Shown in pieces: positions 1-8,790 of a DNA stretch of 64,000 bases (position 1 is the first letter of the stretch; every line of letters starts with the position of its first letter). The stretch covers positions 1,240,001 through 1,304,000 of the forward strand of contig NZ_CP026031.1 in assembly GCF_003726095.1 (NCBI RefSeq). The letters run 5' to 3'. This DNA is from Niallia circulans (lineage in GTDB: Bacteria; Bacillota; Bacilli; Bacillales; Cytobacillaceae). The translations under genes and the position numbers were made by a program. Under the pieces are notes generated by a model. That model was not told the origin of the DNA. It searched no databases and worked only from the letters and a program-made list of their open reading frames with translations.

Positions 1-992
1 CACCAATCCGACTTTCTGGGCAGGATTCGGAACGTGGTACGTTTGCTCATCGTAATATTATTTTACATGACTATGTAACTGGCAACCAGTATTCACCTTT
101 ACATACCTTATCTAAAGCGAAAGCATCATTTGCTGTTCATAACAGTCCGTTGTCTGAAGGTTCTGTATTAGGATTTGAGTACGGTTACAATGTTCATGCT
201 CCCGAAACACTTGTGTTATGGGAAGCGCAATTTGGTGATTTTGCTAATGCAGCACAAGTAATGTTTGACCAATTTATTGCAGCTGGCAGAGCGAAATGGG
301 GACAAAAATCTGGTTTAGTTATGCTTTTGCCACATGGTTATGAAGGACAGGGACCAGAGCATTCAAGTGCAAGATTGGAGCGATTCTTAATTTTAGCAGC
401 TGAAAATAACTGGACTGTTGCAAACTTATCATCATCTGCTCAGTACTTTCATATTTTAAGAAGACAGGCAGCAATTTTAAACAAAGAAGAAGTACGACCT
501 TTAGTTATTATGACACCAAAAAGCTTACTGCGTAATGCTGATGTTGCTTCTAATGGATTAGAATTCAGTGAAGGTGCTTTTCATTCTGTTTTGGAAGTAG
601 ATAATACTGGTGAAAATGACAATGTTGTTACACGCATAGTTCTATCTACAGGTAAAATTTCGATTGACTTATATCAAGCACACAAAAAGCTTGAAAATGG
701 AGAAGCAATCCATCTTGCAAGAGTTGAAGAAATTTATCCTTTCCCAGAAGAGAGGCTAACAGAAATTATTCAACGCTATCCAAATTTAAAAGAGGTAGTA
801 TGGGTGCAAGAAGAACCAAAGAATATGGGAGCATGGAGCTTTATGGAACCAAGAATTAGAAAGCTAATTTCCAATTCTATTTCCTTACAATATGTTGGTA
901 GAAGAAGAAGATCTAGTCCTGCTGAAGGGGATCCAATTGTTCATCGTAAAGATCAAGCAAGAATCATAAATGAAGCATTGACTATGGAATGA
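1..992 (+). CDS. odhA: 2-oxoglutarate dehydrogenase E1 component, C-terminal part
   Basis: Partial gene entering from the left edge; the open frame runs from base 3 with no internal start needed. E1 of the 2-oxoglutarate dehydrogenase complex is a thiamine-diphosphate enzyme that decarboxylates 2-oxoglutarate in the TCA cycle and passes the succinyl group to OdhB. The first residues read [16 protein letters not shown], the conserved pyrimidine-domain block of OdhA/SucA, and the C-terminal third contains [13 protein letters not shown], another family signature. The stop TGA (990-992) lies 19 bases before odhB, so the two genes form the usual odhAB operon. About 330 residues are visible of an expected ~940. 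Confidence 0.97.
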   Translation, partial: PIRLSGQDSERGTFAHRNIILHDYVTGNQYSPLHTLSKAKASFAVHNSPLSEGSVLGFEYGYNVHAPETLVLWEAQFGDFANAAQVMFDQFIAAGRAKWGQKSGLVMLLPHGYEGQGPEHSSARLERFLILAAENNWTVANLSSSAQYFHILRRQAAILNKEEVRPLVIMTPKSLLRNADVASNGLEFSEGAFHSVLEVDNTGENDNVVTRIVLSTGKISIDLYQAHKKLENGEAIHLARVEEIYPFPEERLTEIIQRYPNLKEVVWVQEEPKNMGAWSFMEPRIRKLISNSISLQYVGRRRRSSPAEGDPIVHRKDQARIINEALTME

Positions 993-1011
993 ATTGAGGG
1001 GGAAAATTAAA

Positions 1012-2262
1012 ATGGCAGAGATTAAGGTACCAGAATTAGCTGAATCAATCACCGAAGGAACTGTAGCGCAATGGTTAAAGAAAACAGGGGAATATGTGGA
1101 AAAGGGCGACTATATTGTTGAATTGGAAACAGATAAAGTAAATGTGGAAATTATATCAGAAGAAAGTGGAATCATTCAAGAATTAAAAGCAAATGAAGGA
1201 GATACTGTTCAAGTTGGTGAAACAATTGCGATAGTAAATGCAGAAGGAGCTGCTGAAGAACCACAGACAGCAGAAGAAAAAAAAGTTGAAAAGGTTGAAC
1301 CAGAAACTCCAAGTGCAGAAGAGCCAAAAGAACAAAAAGAAGAACTAGTTAATAAACAACATCCAATTGCTTCACCTGCTGCTCGCAAGCTGGCAAGAGA
1401 GCGAGGAATCGATTTAACAGCAGTCCAAACGAATGATCCATTAGGAAGAGTAAGAGCCCAAGATGTTGCAGCACATGATCAAAAGGCGGCTTCATCAGTT
1501 TCACCACAGTCAGCCCAAACGCCGAAAGTGGAAAAGGAAGCACCTGCTGTAGAATCAGATAATCGAGTGGAAAGAGTGAGAATGACAAGAAGAAGACAAA
1601 CGATCGCTAATCGATTATTAGAGGTTAAACAAAATACGGCAATGCTAACTACTTTTAATGAAGTTGATATGACTAATATTATGGCATTAAGAAATCGTAG
1701 AAAAGATGCATTTCAAAAAGAGAATGATGTGAAGCTGGGCTTTATGTCTTTCTTTACAAAAGCTGTCGTAGCAGCTCTAAAGAAAGCACCATTATTAAAT
1801 GCTGAAATCCAAGGTGACCAAATTGTCTTAAAAAAATATTATGATATTGGTATTGCTGTATCAACAGATGAAGGGCTTGTGGTACCAGTCTTAAGAGATG
1901 CTGACCGTAAAAACTTCGCTGAAATAGAAAGTGAAATATTAGACTTTGCAAGTAAAGCAAGAAGTAACAAACTATCTTTAAGCGATTTACAGGGTGGGAC
2001 ATTTACTATTACAAACGGCGGTGTTTTTGGCTCCTTGTTATCTACTCCAATTCTTAATGGACCGCAGGTCGGTATACTTGGAATGCATAAAATCCAGCTG
2101 CGACCTGTAGCGATCGATGCAGAGAAAATGGAAAATCGACCAATGATGTATTTGGCTCTTTCTTATGATCACCGTATCATTGATGGGAAAGAAGCAGTTA
2201 CATTCCTAGCAAGAATAAAAGATCTACTAGAAGATCCTGAGTCCCTATTGTTTGAAGCTTAA
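1012..2262 (+). CDS. odhB: Dihydrolipoyllysine succinyltransferase (E2 of 2-oxoglutarate dehydrogenase)
   Basis: E2 core of the 2-oxoglutarate dehydrogenase complex, moving succinyl from E1 to CoA through a swinging lipoyl arm. The 416-aa protein has an N-terminal lipoyl domain with the ETDKV motif (Lys42 is the predicted lipoylation site), a Glu/Lys/Pro-rich linker (about residues 85-120), a peripheral subunit-binding domain ([14 protein letters not shown], about 123-160) and a C-terminal acyltransferase domain ending in the catalytic DHRIIDG motif near residue 387. The ATG at 1012 is chosen over an upstream in-frame TTG at 994 because GAGGGGGA (996-1003) sits at ideal distance and the TTG would add residues not typical of the family. 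Cotranscribed with odhA. Confidence 0.97.
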   Translation: MAEIKVPELAESITEGTVAQWLKKTGEYVEKGDYIVELETDKVNVEIISEESGIIQELKANEGDTVQVGETIAIVNAEGAAEEPQTAEEKKVEKVEPETPSAEEPKEQKEELVNKQHPIASPAARKLARERGIDLTAVQTNDPLGRVRAQDVAAHDQKAASSVSPQSAQTPKVEKEAPAVESDNRVERVRMTRRRQTIANRLLEVKQNTAMLTTFNEVDMTNIMALRNRRKDAFQKENDVKLGFMSFFTKAVVAALKKAPLLNAEIQGDQIVLKKYYDIGIAVSTDEGLVVPVLRDADRKNFAEIESEILDFASKARSNKLSLSDLQGGTFTITNGGVFGSLLSTPILNGPQVGILGMHKIQLRPVAIDAEKMENRPMMYLALSYDHRIIDGKEAVTFLARIKDLLEDPESLLFEA

Positions 2263-2279
2263 TTACTTTGCTAAATATA

Positions 2280-2322
2280 GATACAGGGAGTTTCTACTAC
2301 CGGAAACTCCCTGTATCTTTTT
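2280..2322 (+). terminator. Rho-independent terminator of odhAB
   Basis: Perfect 15-bp inverted repeat (GATACAGGGAGTTTC, 2280-2294, pairing with 2303-2317) with a short loop followed by a T run, starting 17 bases after the odhB stop. Confidence 0.93.
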
Positions 2323-2416
2323 ATAATAGAATAGTATTTGAAATCGCACAAAAAGTGTTGATTCGAACCAATAGCTAAGGAGTTTTCTGGATGAGAAACA
2401 TGTCTAGGAGGCTTTG

Positions 2417-2744
2417 CTAAAAGAAGAAATAAATCATTATATGGTAGAAAATTTCCCGTGTCTGACAGAAGAAGCTTGGTACATGGAAAATTATACGATG
2501 GAAACATTGATTATCCATTTTTAATATTAGCTGATCATAAAAAGTGTATGGAGAACTATATGCTGTACCATTTGCGGATTTGTTGATTTTAGATGGATTT
2601 GCTGACCATTACCAAAACGGCATTGATAATTTATATGTTCGAAAGATCGTTACTGTTCATCAAAAAGAAATTACTGGGGAGGTATTTACTTATGTTTGCA
2701 ATAAACCAGAAATGCTCAAAAAGGAAATTACAGGAGGCAGATGA
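2417..2744 (+). pseudogene. Decayed gamma-glutamylcyclotransferase-family gene
   Basis: No single open frame, but three frames read in sequence give a recognisable gamma-glutamylcyclotransferase-like (GGCT/AIG2, YtfP-type) protein. Bases 2417-2475 encode LKEEINHYMVENFPCLTEEA, 2476-2541 encode VHGKLYDGNIDYPFLILADH, and 2544-2744 encode VYGELYAVPFADLLILDGFA and beyond. These match the family order of an NHxxL-like helix, a G.LYD...YP block and a GELY.....L..LD block. Both joins need a -1 shift (one base lost), the second beside an A5 run (2539-2543). The expected N-terminal YGTLR start is missing because an in-frame TAG lies at 2405. The family identity is recalled from motif similarity. Confidence 0.7.
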
Positions 2745-2864
2745 AGAGCATATCGAAACAAAAATTAAATATAATGTTACACTAATATAATATTTTTTGG
2801 GGTTTAAGGGACAGTTTAGCTGTGGTATAGAATAGTAACTACATCTTAGAAAGAAGGTCATAAA

Positions 2865-3065
2865 ATGTATATTCAAGAACATAAAAACTTTTATGTCATC
2901 AAATATAATCATACATCGTATTATGCATTGGATTTCAAACGCTTGGATTGGATTAATGGCAAATGCTACATGACTTTTTTACAAGTAGATACAGGAAAAT
3001 GGTTTACATTTGAAAGAAATAAGATAATGTGGATGGAAAAGGAACTACAGAATTTAGTTTCATAA
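2865..3065 (+). CDS. Small hypothetical protein (66 aa)
   Basis: A 66-aa ORF with an ATG start preceded by AGAAAGAAGG at about the right distance, and an intergenic region of its own. It is rich in aromatic residues (Tyr, Phe, Trp) and lysine, has no membrane segment or cysteine motif, and ends in a charged helix-like tail (MWMEKELQNL). I do not recognise the family. It sits between the decayed GGCT gene and the DUF6501 gene, both on the same strand. Confidence 0.55.
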   Translation: MYIQEHKNFYVIKYNHTSYYALDFKRLDWINGKCYMTFLQVDTGKWFTFERNKIMWMEKELQNLVS

Positions 3066-3136
3066 TGAGAATCTATTGCACTATGTATCGGTTTCCCTTT
3101 ATACTAGGATAGTACTAGAATGAAAGGAGCAATAAA

Positions 3137-3340
3137 ATGATACATGAAAACTGGGAAAAGAAACCATCTGTTAAAAAAGTAAAATGTATACATACCGATG
3201 CAAACAAATACATTGTTAATAGAGTGTTAACAGTAGGGAAAGAGTATGAAGTAAAGAACGAGACAGAGGAATTTTACTTTGTTGTAGATAACTCTGGTAA
3301 AATTGGCGGTTTTTACAAAGACTATTTTCAAACAATATAA
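3137..3340 (+). CDS. DUF6501-like small protein
   Basis: A 67-aa protein starting MIHENWEKKP with the strong ribosome binding site GAAAGGAG. The pattern KCIHTDANKY, a VNRVLTVGKEYEVKNETEEF strand block and VDNSGKIGGFYKDYF matches a short beta-rich family conserved in Bacillaceae that I recall as DUF6501. It is probably a small SH3-like barrel. Function is unknown. The family label is from memory, while the ORF itself is well supported. Confidence 0.8.
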   Translation: MIHENWEKKPSVKKVKCIHTDANKYIVNRVLTVGKEYEVKNETEEFYFVVDNSGKIGGFYKDYFQTI

Positions 3341-3348
3341 GAATATAA

Positions 3349-3451
3349 GATGTCTTTTATGATAGAAAAGTTATGGATCTTTAGTGGATGAATGGATTAA
3401 TAGAAATCCTTTGATGATCATAACGATTCTTTTCATTAGACATCTTTTTTT
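3349..3451 (+). terminator. Long structured terminator after the DUF6501 gene
   Basis: AGATGTCT (3349-3356) pairs with AGACATCT (3438-3445), followed by a T7 run. The ~80-base interior contains imperfect further pairing around GTTATGGATC and GATCATAAC. It ends the upstream gene and lies just before crcB. It could also act as a leader structure for crcB, but I see none of the conserved fluoride-riboswitch blocks. Confidence 0.55.
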
Positions 3452-3506
3452 ATTATAATTATAATTCTGATTTGATATTATTGAATTGTTAAGGGAATGA
3501 ATAATA

Positions 3507-3887
3507 ATGAACTATATATTTGTTGGGATTGGCGGTGTGATTGGGAGCATTTTGCGGTATATTGTAGGACAAATTCCTTTTGTCTATGATTTTCCCTTGC
3601 AAACATTGGGAATAAATATTGCTGGTTCCTTTATGCTAGGATGGTTTACAAGTGCCATTATAAAAAGACAAAAGCTAAAATCAGAGTATGCCGCAGCCAT
3701 TGGAACAGGCATGATTGGTTCTTTTACTACCTTATCAACTTTCAGTATGGATACAGTCCATTTGTTAATTGATGGTAGTGATCTGCTCGCTATTTGTTAC
3801 GTTGTTGGTAGTGCTGTTTTCGGAATTAGCTTTGCGTATGTAGGAATGAAAATTGGAGAAAGAAAGTGGAGCAAATCAAATGGTTAG
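3507..3887 (+). CDS. crcB: Fluoride ion channel CrcB/Fluc, first subunit
   Basis: A 126-aa four-helix membrane protein of the Fluc family, which exports fluoride as an antiparallel dimer. It shows the family's GGVIGSILRY N-terminal motif, the GSFMLGWF helix and the GSFTTLSTFS helix break that holds the central Na+ and lines the F- pathway. The 3' end overlaps the second crcB by 8 bases (3880-3887), implying coupled translation. Two adjacent homologues are typical of Firmicutes that build a heterodimeric channel. Confidence 0.95.
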   Translation: MNYIFVGIGGVIGSILRYIVGQIPFVYDFPLQTLGINIAGSFMLGWFTSAIIKRQKLKSEYAAAIGTGMIGSFTTLSTFSMDTVHLLIDGSDLLAICYVVGSAVFGISFAYVGMKIGERKWSKSNG

Positions 3888-4242
3888 TAATCTTTTATTG
3901 ATTGGAGTTGGCGGTTTTATTGGCGCTATTTCTCGTTACTTTTTTATAAATGAACTAAAAAAAATAATGGAAGCTTCTATCCCAATCCCGACTATGATTG
4001 TCAATATAGGCGGGTCGTTTCTACTTGGATTAATCGTTGGAATGGATGTGACCGCCAGTGTTTATTTTATTTTAGCAATTGGCTTTTTAGGAGCATTTAC
4101 AACCTTCTCTACTTTTGCTGTTGAGGCAGTAACATTATATCGAGAAAAGAGAAGAATGGGGTTATATATATATATATTAGGGACATTCTTAGGGGGAATT
4201 TTATTCTGTTTTGCAGGGTGGAACGTTGGTCTCCATTTATAA
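3880..4242 (+). CDS. crcB: Fluoride ion channel CrcB/Fluc, second subunit
   Basis: Second Fluc protein, 120 aa from the ATG at 3880. It has GGFIGAISRYF near the N-terminus, the GGSFLLG helix and GAFTTFSTFAVE, the Phe-box/Na+-site signature. An upstream in-frame TTG (3853) would place the start inside the first crcB. The ATG at 3880 has AGTGGAG (3865-3871) upstream and gives the usual family length. The pair presumably forms one dual-subunit fluoride exporter. Confidence 0.94.
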   Translation: MVSNLLLIGVGGFIGAISRYFFINELKKIMEASIPIPTMIVNIGGSFLLGLIVGMDVTASVYFILAIGFLGAFTTFSTFAVEAVTLYREKRRMGLYIYILGTFLGGILFCFAGWNVGLHL

Positions 4243-4260
4243 AAGAAACATTTATTATCT

Positions 4261-4322
4261 AAAAAAAGGACAAATTTCACGCGTGGCTTAATGCTTTATC
4301 ACGTAAAATTTGTCCTTTATTA
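4261..4322. terminator. Bidirectional terminator between crcB and yidC
   Basis: A-rich arm plus AAAGGACAAATTT (from about 4266) pairs with AAATTTGTCCTTT (about 4306-4318), flanked by A and T tracts on both sides. It can therefore terminate the convergent crcB and yidC transcripts. Confidence 0.9.
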
Positions 4323-4323
4323 C

Positions 4324-5112
4324 TTATTTGTCTGTAGCTACCTTTGTATTACTAGGTTGAGGTGGATATAGTTTTCTTCCGATTAAAGACTGGAAGATAA
4401 GGAAAGTTCCACCGACTGTCCAATATAGTGGTAGAGCTGCTGGAGCATTTAAAGACACTATTACAATCATAATAGGAGAAATCAATCCTATTTTACTCAT
4501 TTGCTTTTGTTGTTCTTGTGTCATGGTACTTTGCGATACTCTAAATTGTAAATAATAAACAATACCTGCTAACGCGGTTAGAATTAAATCTGACTGTCCT
4601 AAATTAAACCATAAAAAGGAGTGGCTAGCTATTTCTTGAGAACCACGTATTGCATAATAGAATCCCATTAAAATCGGCATTTGAATCAGCATTGGTAAAC
4701 ATCCAATATTAAGTGGGTTAATATTATTTTTTTTGTAAAGATCCATCATTTCCATTTGCAGTTTTTGCTGTTCTTTTTGATCTTTAGTGGCCTTAATCTT
4801 TTTCTGAATTGCTTCCATTTCAGGTTTAATTGTATCCATTTTTGATTTCATTAATTGTTGTTTTTTATATTGCTTCAGCATTAAAGGCATTAAGACAAGT
4901 CGAATTACTAAAGTGATCAGAATAATCGCAAGGCCGTAGCTTCCAGCAAATACATCTGCTGTTCCGTGAATAATTGCCGTGAATGGTTCAACAAATATTT
5001 TATGGAAAAACCCATCATTATTTCCACTTGCTGATGAGGAACAAGCACTCAGTAGAATAGTTGATAAACCTAATAGCATGATTAGTAATGTATTTTTTGA
5101 TAATTTTTTCAT
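4324..5112 (-). CDS. yidC: Membrane protein insertase YidC (OxaA; YidC2-type candidate)
   Basis: A 262-aa membrane insertase/chaperone that helps insert and fold inner-membrane proteins. It has a lipoprotein signal with the lipobox LLSAC (Cys24), five predicted transmembrane helices, the conserved positively charged residue of the hydrophilic groove (LVIRLVLMPLM) and the cytoplasmic coiled-coil hairpin between TM1 and TM2. The length is typical of Gram-positive YidC. The ATG at 5112 is preceded by TTTGGAGGAATT. That site can pair with the end of the upstream leader ORF, a layout known for B. subtilis mifM-yidC2 (yqjG). A housekeeping SpoIIIJ paralogue would then lie outside this window. Confidence 0.95.
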   Translation of the reverse strand: MKKLSKNTLLIMLLGLSTILLSACSSSASGNNDGFFHKIFVEPFTAIIHGTADVFAGSYGLAIILITLVIRLVLMPLMLKQYKKQQLMKSKMDTIKPEMEAIQKKIKATKDQKEQQKLQMEMMDLYKKNNINPLNIGCLPMLIQMPILMGFYYAIRGSQEIASHSFLWFNLGQSDLILTALAGIVYYLQFRVSQSTMTQEQQKQMSKIGLISPIMIVIVSLNAPAALPLYWTVGGTFLIFQSLIGRKLYPPQPSNTKVATDK

Positions 5113-5115
5113 TGT

Positions 5116-5163
5116 AATTCCTCCAAATTGTTAATTAAATACTAGCTAACAAAGGAGGTAATT
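5116..5163 (-). promoter_or_regulatory. Hairpin hiding the yidC Shine-Dalgarno sequence
   Basis: On the minus strand the leader ORF ends with AATTACCTCC (genomic 5163-5154, codons for Ile93-Thr-Ser95). This is complementary to the yidC ribosome binding site GGAGGAATT (5124-5116), with one bulged base. The loop spans the leader stop codon. The fold would block yidC translation unless a ribosome sits on the last codons of the leader, which is the control logic established for mifM in B. subtilis. The complementarity is seen in the sequence; the regulation is inferred. Confidence 0.8.
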
Positions 5164-5438
5164 GGTTTCTCTGGATCATCATGTGAACTCTCTATTCTTT
5201 TACGGATATTTTTAACAATCCAGTGCAAAATAGGAGTATTATATTTTTGAACATTCATATTTATCGTTGTAATGGAAACATCTAATGACAACCTTTGATC
5301 TGTTGCAAAGAATTCTTGCTGAACCGTTGTCTTAATGTTCCAATCCCATAAATATTTCAGTACTAGACCTACTAAAAATGTATAGTAAACCGTTTGATAA
5401 CTAGGAAAAAACGTTAAGTCTAATAATAAATCAATCAT
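5142..5438 (-). CDS. MifM-like membrane-insertion sensor / arrest leader peptide
   Basis: A 98-aa ORF, start ATG at 5438 with GAGGTG upstream, ending 29 bases before yidC. The N-terminus is acidic and hydrophobic, with one membrane segment at about residues 16-32 (TVYYTFLVGLVLKYLW) followed by a positively charged side, predicting an N-out/C-in topology like that of MifM. The C-terminal region contains Ile70, Trp73 and Ile74, then a basic stretch (KNIRKRI) and an acidic cluster HDDPE (86-90). From memory, B. subtilis MifM needs Ile70/Trp73/Ile74 and an acidic stretch around residues 85-89 to stall. It would sense low YidC activity and arrest, freeing the yidC ribosome binding site. Stalling itself is not shown by the sequence. 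Confidence 0.8.
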   Translation of the reverse strand: MIDLLLDLTFFPSYQTVYYTFLVGLVLKYLWDWNIKTTVQQEFFATDQRLSLDVSITTINMNVQKYNTPILHWIVKNIRKRIESSHDDPEKPITSFVS

Positions 5439-5653
5439 TTATACACCTCATTATTAGTGAACAAATAAAATTATATCGAAACTAGGGCTGAAAAGCAATT
5501 AACAACTAGAGATAAAGGTCAAGATTACAAATATTAAGTATATTTTATGACATTTTTTAATGCTGAATGATAAAAGATATTACCCTTCAAGAGGTACTAT
5601 TTGCATAAAATCAGGAATAATTAAGTATTTACAATAGGAAAAAATAAAATGAA

Positions 5654-5662
5654 TGGTATAAT
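5654..5662 (+). promoter_or_regulatory. Extended -10 promoter for the NAD salvage operon
   Basis: TGGTATAAT is an exact extended -10 (TGnTATAAT) 81 bases before pncA, without a good -35 at standard spacing. The 304-base gap between the leader ORF and pncA (5439-5742) is AT-rich. Apart from this and the leader ORF's own upstream region I see nothing else in it. Confidence 0.5.
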
Positions 5663-5742
5663 AAATGATAGTTTTAATATAATCAAGGTGTTTTCTTATA
5701 GGATGTTTTTAATAAGTTCTGTAAAAATTAAGGGGGGATTTA

Positions 5743-6282
5743 ATGAAAGCTCTAATTAATATTGATTACACTTTTGACTTCGTAGAAGGCAATCTACCAT
5801 GTGGTGAACCAGGCATTGCAATTGAGAATGAAATAGTAAAAATTACGAAGAATTTTATCGATAATGATGATTTAACTGTATTTGCAATTGATTTGCATAC
5901 ATTAAATGATCCATATCATCCAGAATCAAGGCTATTTCCACCTCATAATATTGCTGAATCAAGAGGAAGAGATTTATATGGAACACTTCAAAAGACTTAT
6001 GAAGATCACAAAGATTTAACCAATGTGTATTGGATGGATAAAACTAGATACAGTGCTTTTGCAGGCACCGATTTACATATAAAATTGCAAGAGAGATCCA
6101 TCAAAGATATTTATCTAGTTGGCGTTTGTACAGATATATGTGTGCTACATACTGCTGTAGATGCTTATAATCTTGGTTATAATATTCATATATATGAAAA
6201 TGCCGTTGCTTCATTTAATGAAATTGGCCATCAATGGGCATTGGAACATTTTAAAAATGTACTAGGGGCTACTATCCTTTAG
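5743..6282 (+). CDS. pncA: Nicotinamidase-family cysteine hydrolase
   Basis: Isochorismatase-fold enzyme predicted to deamidate nicotinamide to nicotinate, the entry step of NAD salvage. In the 179-aa protein the catalytic triad candidates are Asp8, Lys100 and Cys133 (within VGVCTDICV). Asp50, His52 and a nearby His are the likely metal ligands. The start has a very strong GGGGGG-type ribosome binding site. It is followed 27 bases later by pncB and then nadE, so the operon converts nicotinamide to nicotinate, its mononucleotide and finally NAD. The gene context strongly supports nicotinamidase over other isochorismatase-like activities. Confidence 0.92.
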   Translation: MKALINIDYTFDFVEGNLPCGEPGIAIENEIVKITKNFIDNDDLTVFAIDLHTLNDPYHPESRLFPPHNIAESRGRDLYGTLQKTYEDHKDLTNVYWMDKTRYSAFAGTDLHIKLQERSIKDIYLVGVCTDICVLHTAVDAYNLGYNIHIYENAVASFNEIGHQWALEHFKNVLGATIL

Positions 6283-6309
6283 TCGTTTAGGGGTTGCAGG
6301 AGGACTATA

Positions 6310-7770
6310 ATGAGTTTTAATTTTAAAGATGACAGTTTAATGTTACATACGGACTTATATCAAATTAATATGGCTGAAACTTACTGGGAGGATGGCATTG
6401 CTGAAAAGAATGCTGTTTTTGAAGTGTATTTTAGAAAATTACCTTTTAATAATGGCTATGCTGTTTTCGCTGGTTTAGAGCGAGTGATTCAATATCTAGA
6501 GAATCTGCAATTTTCTGAAGGGGATATTGAGTATTTAAGACAAGAAGGCTTTAAAGAAGACTTCCTAGCTTATTTGAAAGATCTGCATTTTACTGGAAGT
6601 CTACGGTCAGCAGCAGAAGGAGAAGTGGTTTTCGCAAATGAACCATTAATGAGAATTGAAGCACCACTTGCGCAAGCACAAATTGTCGAAACGGCCATCT
6701 TAAACATTGTGAATTACCAAACATTAATTGCAACGAAAGCTTCCAGAATTAAAAATGTTATTGGTGATGGAATCGTAATGGAGTTTGGAAGTAGACGTGC
6801 ACATGAACTAGATGCAGCACTATGGGGAACAAGAGCTGCTTTTATCGGTGGTTTTAATTCCACCTCAAATGTCAGAGCGGGTAAATTATTCGGTATTCCG
6901 ATTTCTGGAACGCATGCTCATTCTATGATTCAAGCCTATCATGATGAGTATATAGCTTTTCATAAATATGCGCGAAGACATAAGGAGTGCGTTTTTTTGG
7001 TAGACACATATGATACTTTGCGATCAGGCGTCCCTAATGCTATTCGTGTTGCAAAGGAATTAGGCGATAGCATAAACTTTCGAGGGATTCGCTTGGATAG
7101 CGGTGATTTAGCTTATTTATCAAAAGAAGCAAGAAAAATGCTAGATGAAGCAGGTTTCTATGATACAAAAATAGTTGCAAGTAATGATCTAGATGAATAC
7201 ACGATAATTAACTTAAAAGCACAAGGGGCAAAAATAGATATTTGGGGAATAGGAACCAAATTAATTACAGCATATGATCAGCCAGCACTTGGGGGCGTAT
7301 ATAAGCTTGTATCTATTGAAGATGAAGAAGGCAACATGCAAGATACGATTAAAATTAGCGGGAATCCAGAAAAAGTGACTACACCTGGGTTAAAAAGGGT
7401 ATATCGAATTATAAATGATATAAATGGTAAATCAGAAGGGGATTATATTTGTTTAGAATCCGAACATCCTGAAAACGAAGAACGCTTAAAGATGTTTCAT
7501 CCAACCCATACGTATATAAGCAAATTTGTGACTAATTTTACTGCAGTAGATATCCATCAAGATATTTTTAAGGATGGTAAGTTAATATATGCAACCCCTG
7601 ATATCATGAGCATTCAAAAGTACTCAGAGCAAAGCTTAGAAATACTTTGGGATGAATATAAGCGTTCCTTAAATCCTGAGGAATATCCTGTAGATTTAAG
7701 CCCATTATGCTGGGAAAATAAAATGAGTCATATAGAAAAGGTCAAAGTATCTATTCAAAATCGCAAATGA
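6310..7770 (+). CDS. pncB: Nicotinate phosphoribosyltransferase
   Basis: A 486-aa enzyme making nicotinate mononucleotide from nicotinate and PRPP. Family motifs visible are LHTDLYQINMAETYW at the N-terminus, EFGSRRAHELDAALWGTRAA, the SGTHAHSMIQA block carrying the histidine that is phosphorylated during the ATP-driven cycle, and FRGIRLDSGDLAYLS. The length fits the bacterial long form. The ribosome binding site is GCAGGAGG. It is the middle gene of pncA-pncB-nadE. Confidence 0.97.
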   Translation: MSFNFKDDSLMLHTDLYQINMAETYWEDGIAEKNAVFEVYFRKLPFNNGYAVFAGLERVIQYLENLQFSEGDIEYLRQEGFKEDFLAYLKDLHFTGSLRSAAEGEVVFANEPLMRIEAPLAQAQIVETAILNIVNYQTLIATKASRIKNVIGDGIVMEFGSRRAHELDAALWGTRAAFIGGFNSTSNVRAGKLFGIPISGTHAHSMIQAYHDEYIAFHKYARRHKECVFLVDTYDTLRSGVPNAIRVAKELGDSINFRGIRLDSGDLAYLSKEARKMLDEAGFYDTKIVASNDLDEYTIINLKAQGAKIDIWGIGTKLITAYDQPALGGVYKLVSIEDEEGNMQDTIKISGNPEKVTTPGLKRVYRIINDINGKSEGDYICLESEHPENEERLKMFHPTHTYISKFVTNFTAVDIHQDIFKDGKLIYATPDIMSIQKYSEQSLEILWDEYKRSLNPEEYPVDLSPLCWENKMSHIEKVKVSIQNRK

Positions 7771-7782
7771 GGAGGAAATAGC

Positions 7783-8607
7783 ATGCGAGATTTACAAGAA
7801 AGAATTATGAAGGATTTAAATGTACAACCTGAAATTAATCCAAAACAAGAAATTGAAAAAAGAGTTCAATTTTTAAAGGATTACGCTAAAAAAGCGAAAG
7901 CAAAAGGATTTGTTTTGGGAATTAGTGGTGGCCAAGATTCATCTTTAGCAGGAAGACTGGCACAATTAGCAGTAGAAGAATTACGTGCAGAAGGCTATAA
8001 TGCAACTTTTGTAGCTGTAAGATTGCCATATGGAGTTCAAGCAGATGAAGTAGATGCAAAACGTGCATTGGAATTTATAAAAGCGGATAAGGAATATGTA
8101 TTTAATATTAAAAATCCTGTTGACGACGTGAAAACTGTTTATGATGACATGAGTGACACGCCATTAGCTGATTATCATAAGGGAAATGTAAAAGCTAGAA
8201 TGCGAATGATTGCACAATATGCAATTGGCGGACAAGAAAATTTACTAGTGATAGGTACTGATCATGCTGCCGAAGCTGTTACAGGATTCTTTACAAAGTA
8301 TGGAGATGGCGGTGCGGATGTTCTACCATTAACAGGATTATCAAAAAGACAAGGAAAACAATTATTAAAAGAGTTGAATGCAGAAGAGGCTCTTTATTTG
8401 AAAGTGCCAACTGCCGATTTATTAGATAATAAACCAGGGCAAGCAGATGAAACCGAACTTGGTATTACTTATGACCAATTAGATGATTATTTAGAAGGAA
8501 AAGAAGTTACACAAGATGTGGCAGAGAAGATTGAAGCTCGGTACTTATTGACAGAGCATAAGAGACAAGTACCTGCATCAATGTTTGATGAATGGTGGAA
8601 AGAATAG
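7783..8607 (+). CDS. nadE: NH3-dependent NAD+ synthetase
   Basis: A 274-aa ammonia-dependent NAD synthetase that amidates nicotinate adenine dinucleotide to NAD. The PP-loop GISGGQDSS is at residues 46-54. Other signatures are [20 protein letters not shown] and the C-terminal [20 protein letters not shown] block. There is no glutaminase domain, so it uses free ammonia. It starts 13 bases after the pncB stop with AGGAGG, and its 3' end is followed by a clear terminator. Confidence 0.97.
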   Translation: MRDLQERIMKDLNVQPEINPKQEIEKRVQFLKDYAKKAKAKGFVLGISGGQDSSLAGRLAQLAVEELRAEGYNATFVAVRLPYGVQADEVDAKRALEFIKADKEYVFNIKNPVDDVKTVYDDMSDTPLADYHKGNVKARMRMIAQYAIGGQENLLVIGTDHAAEAVTGFFTKYGDGGADVLPLTGLSKRQGKQLLKELNAEEALYLKVPTADLLDNKPGQADETELGITYDQLDDYLEGKEVTQDVAEKIEARYLLTEHKRQVPASMFDEWWKE

Positions 8608-8615
8608 TAGAAAAG

Positions 8616-8656
8616 AAAAAGAGACCGATAAATTAATTGTCGGTCTCTTTTTCTTG
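8616..8656 (+). terminator. Terminator of pncA-pncB-nadE
   Basis: AAAAAGAGACCG (8616-8627) pairs with CGGTCTCTTTTT (8641-8652) and ends in a T run, nine bases after the nadE stop. Confidence 0.93.
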
Positions 8657-8690
8657 GCAATTTTCTCTCTTAAATTAATGACACAGCACA

Positions 8691-8718
8691 AACATGTACC
8701 AATAATTAACATACTCTA
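8691..8718 (+). promoter_or_regulatory. Candidate sigma-K promoter
   Basis: AACA (8691-8694), 15 bases, then CATACTCTA (8710-8718), matching the late mother-cell sigma-K pattern (AC ... CATAnnnTA). A sigma-A-like TATAAT (8717-8722) overlaps, but I see no -35 for it. Confidence 0.4.
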
Positions 8719-8790
8719 TAATGTAAGTACAAAATATGTAAATGTTGTTTAACAATATTTTGTACGAAAAAAATTATAGGAGGGAAATAA

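Noticed and set aside
3341..3506. Fluoride riboswitch upstream of crcB
   Set aside because: The conserved GGNGAUGG and pseudoknot blocks are absent; the structure seen looks like the terminator of the previous gene.
5151..5160. Plus-strand AAAGGAGGTA as a ribosome binding site
   Set aside because: No plus-strand start codon or ORF follows; on the minus strand it is the end of the leader ORF and the anti-Shine-Dalgarno arm.
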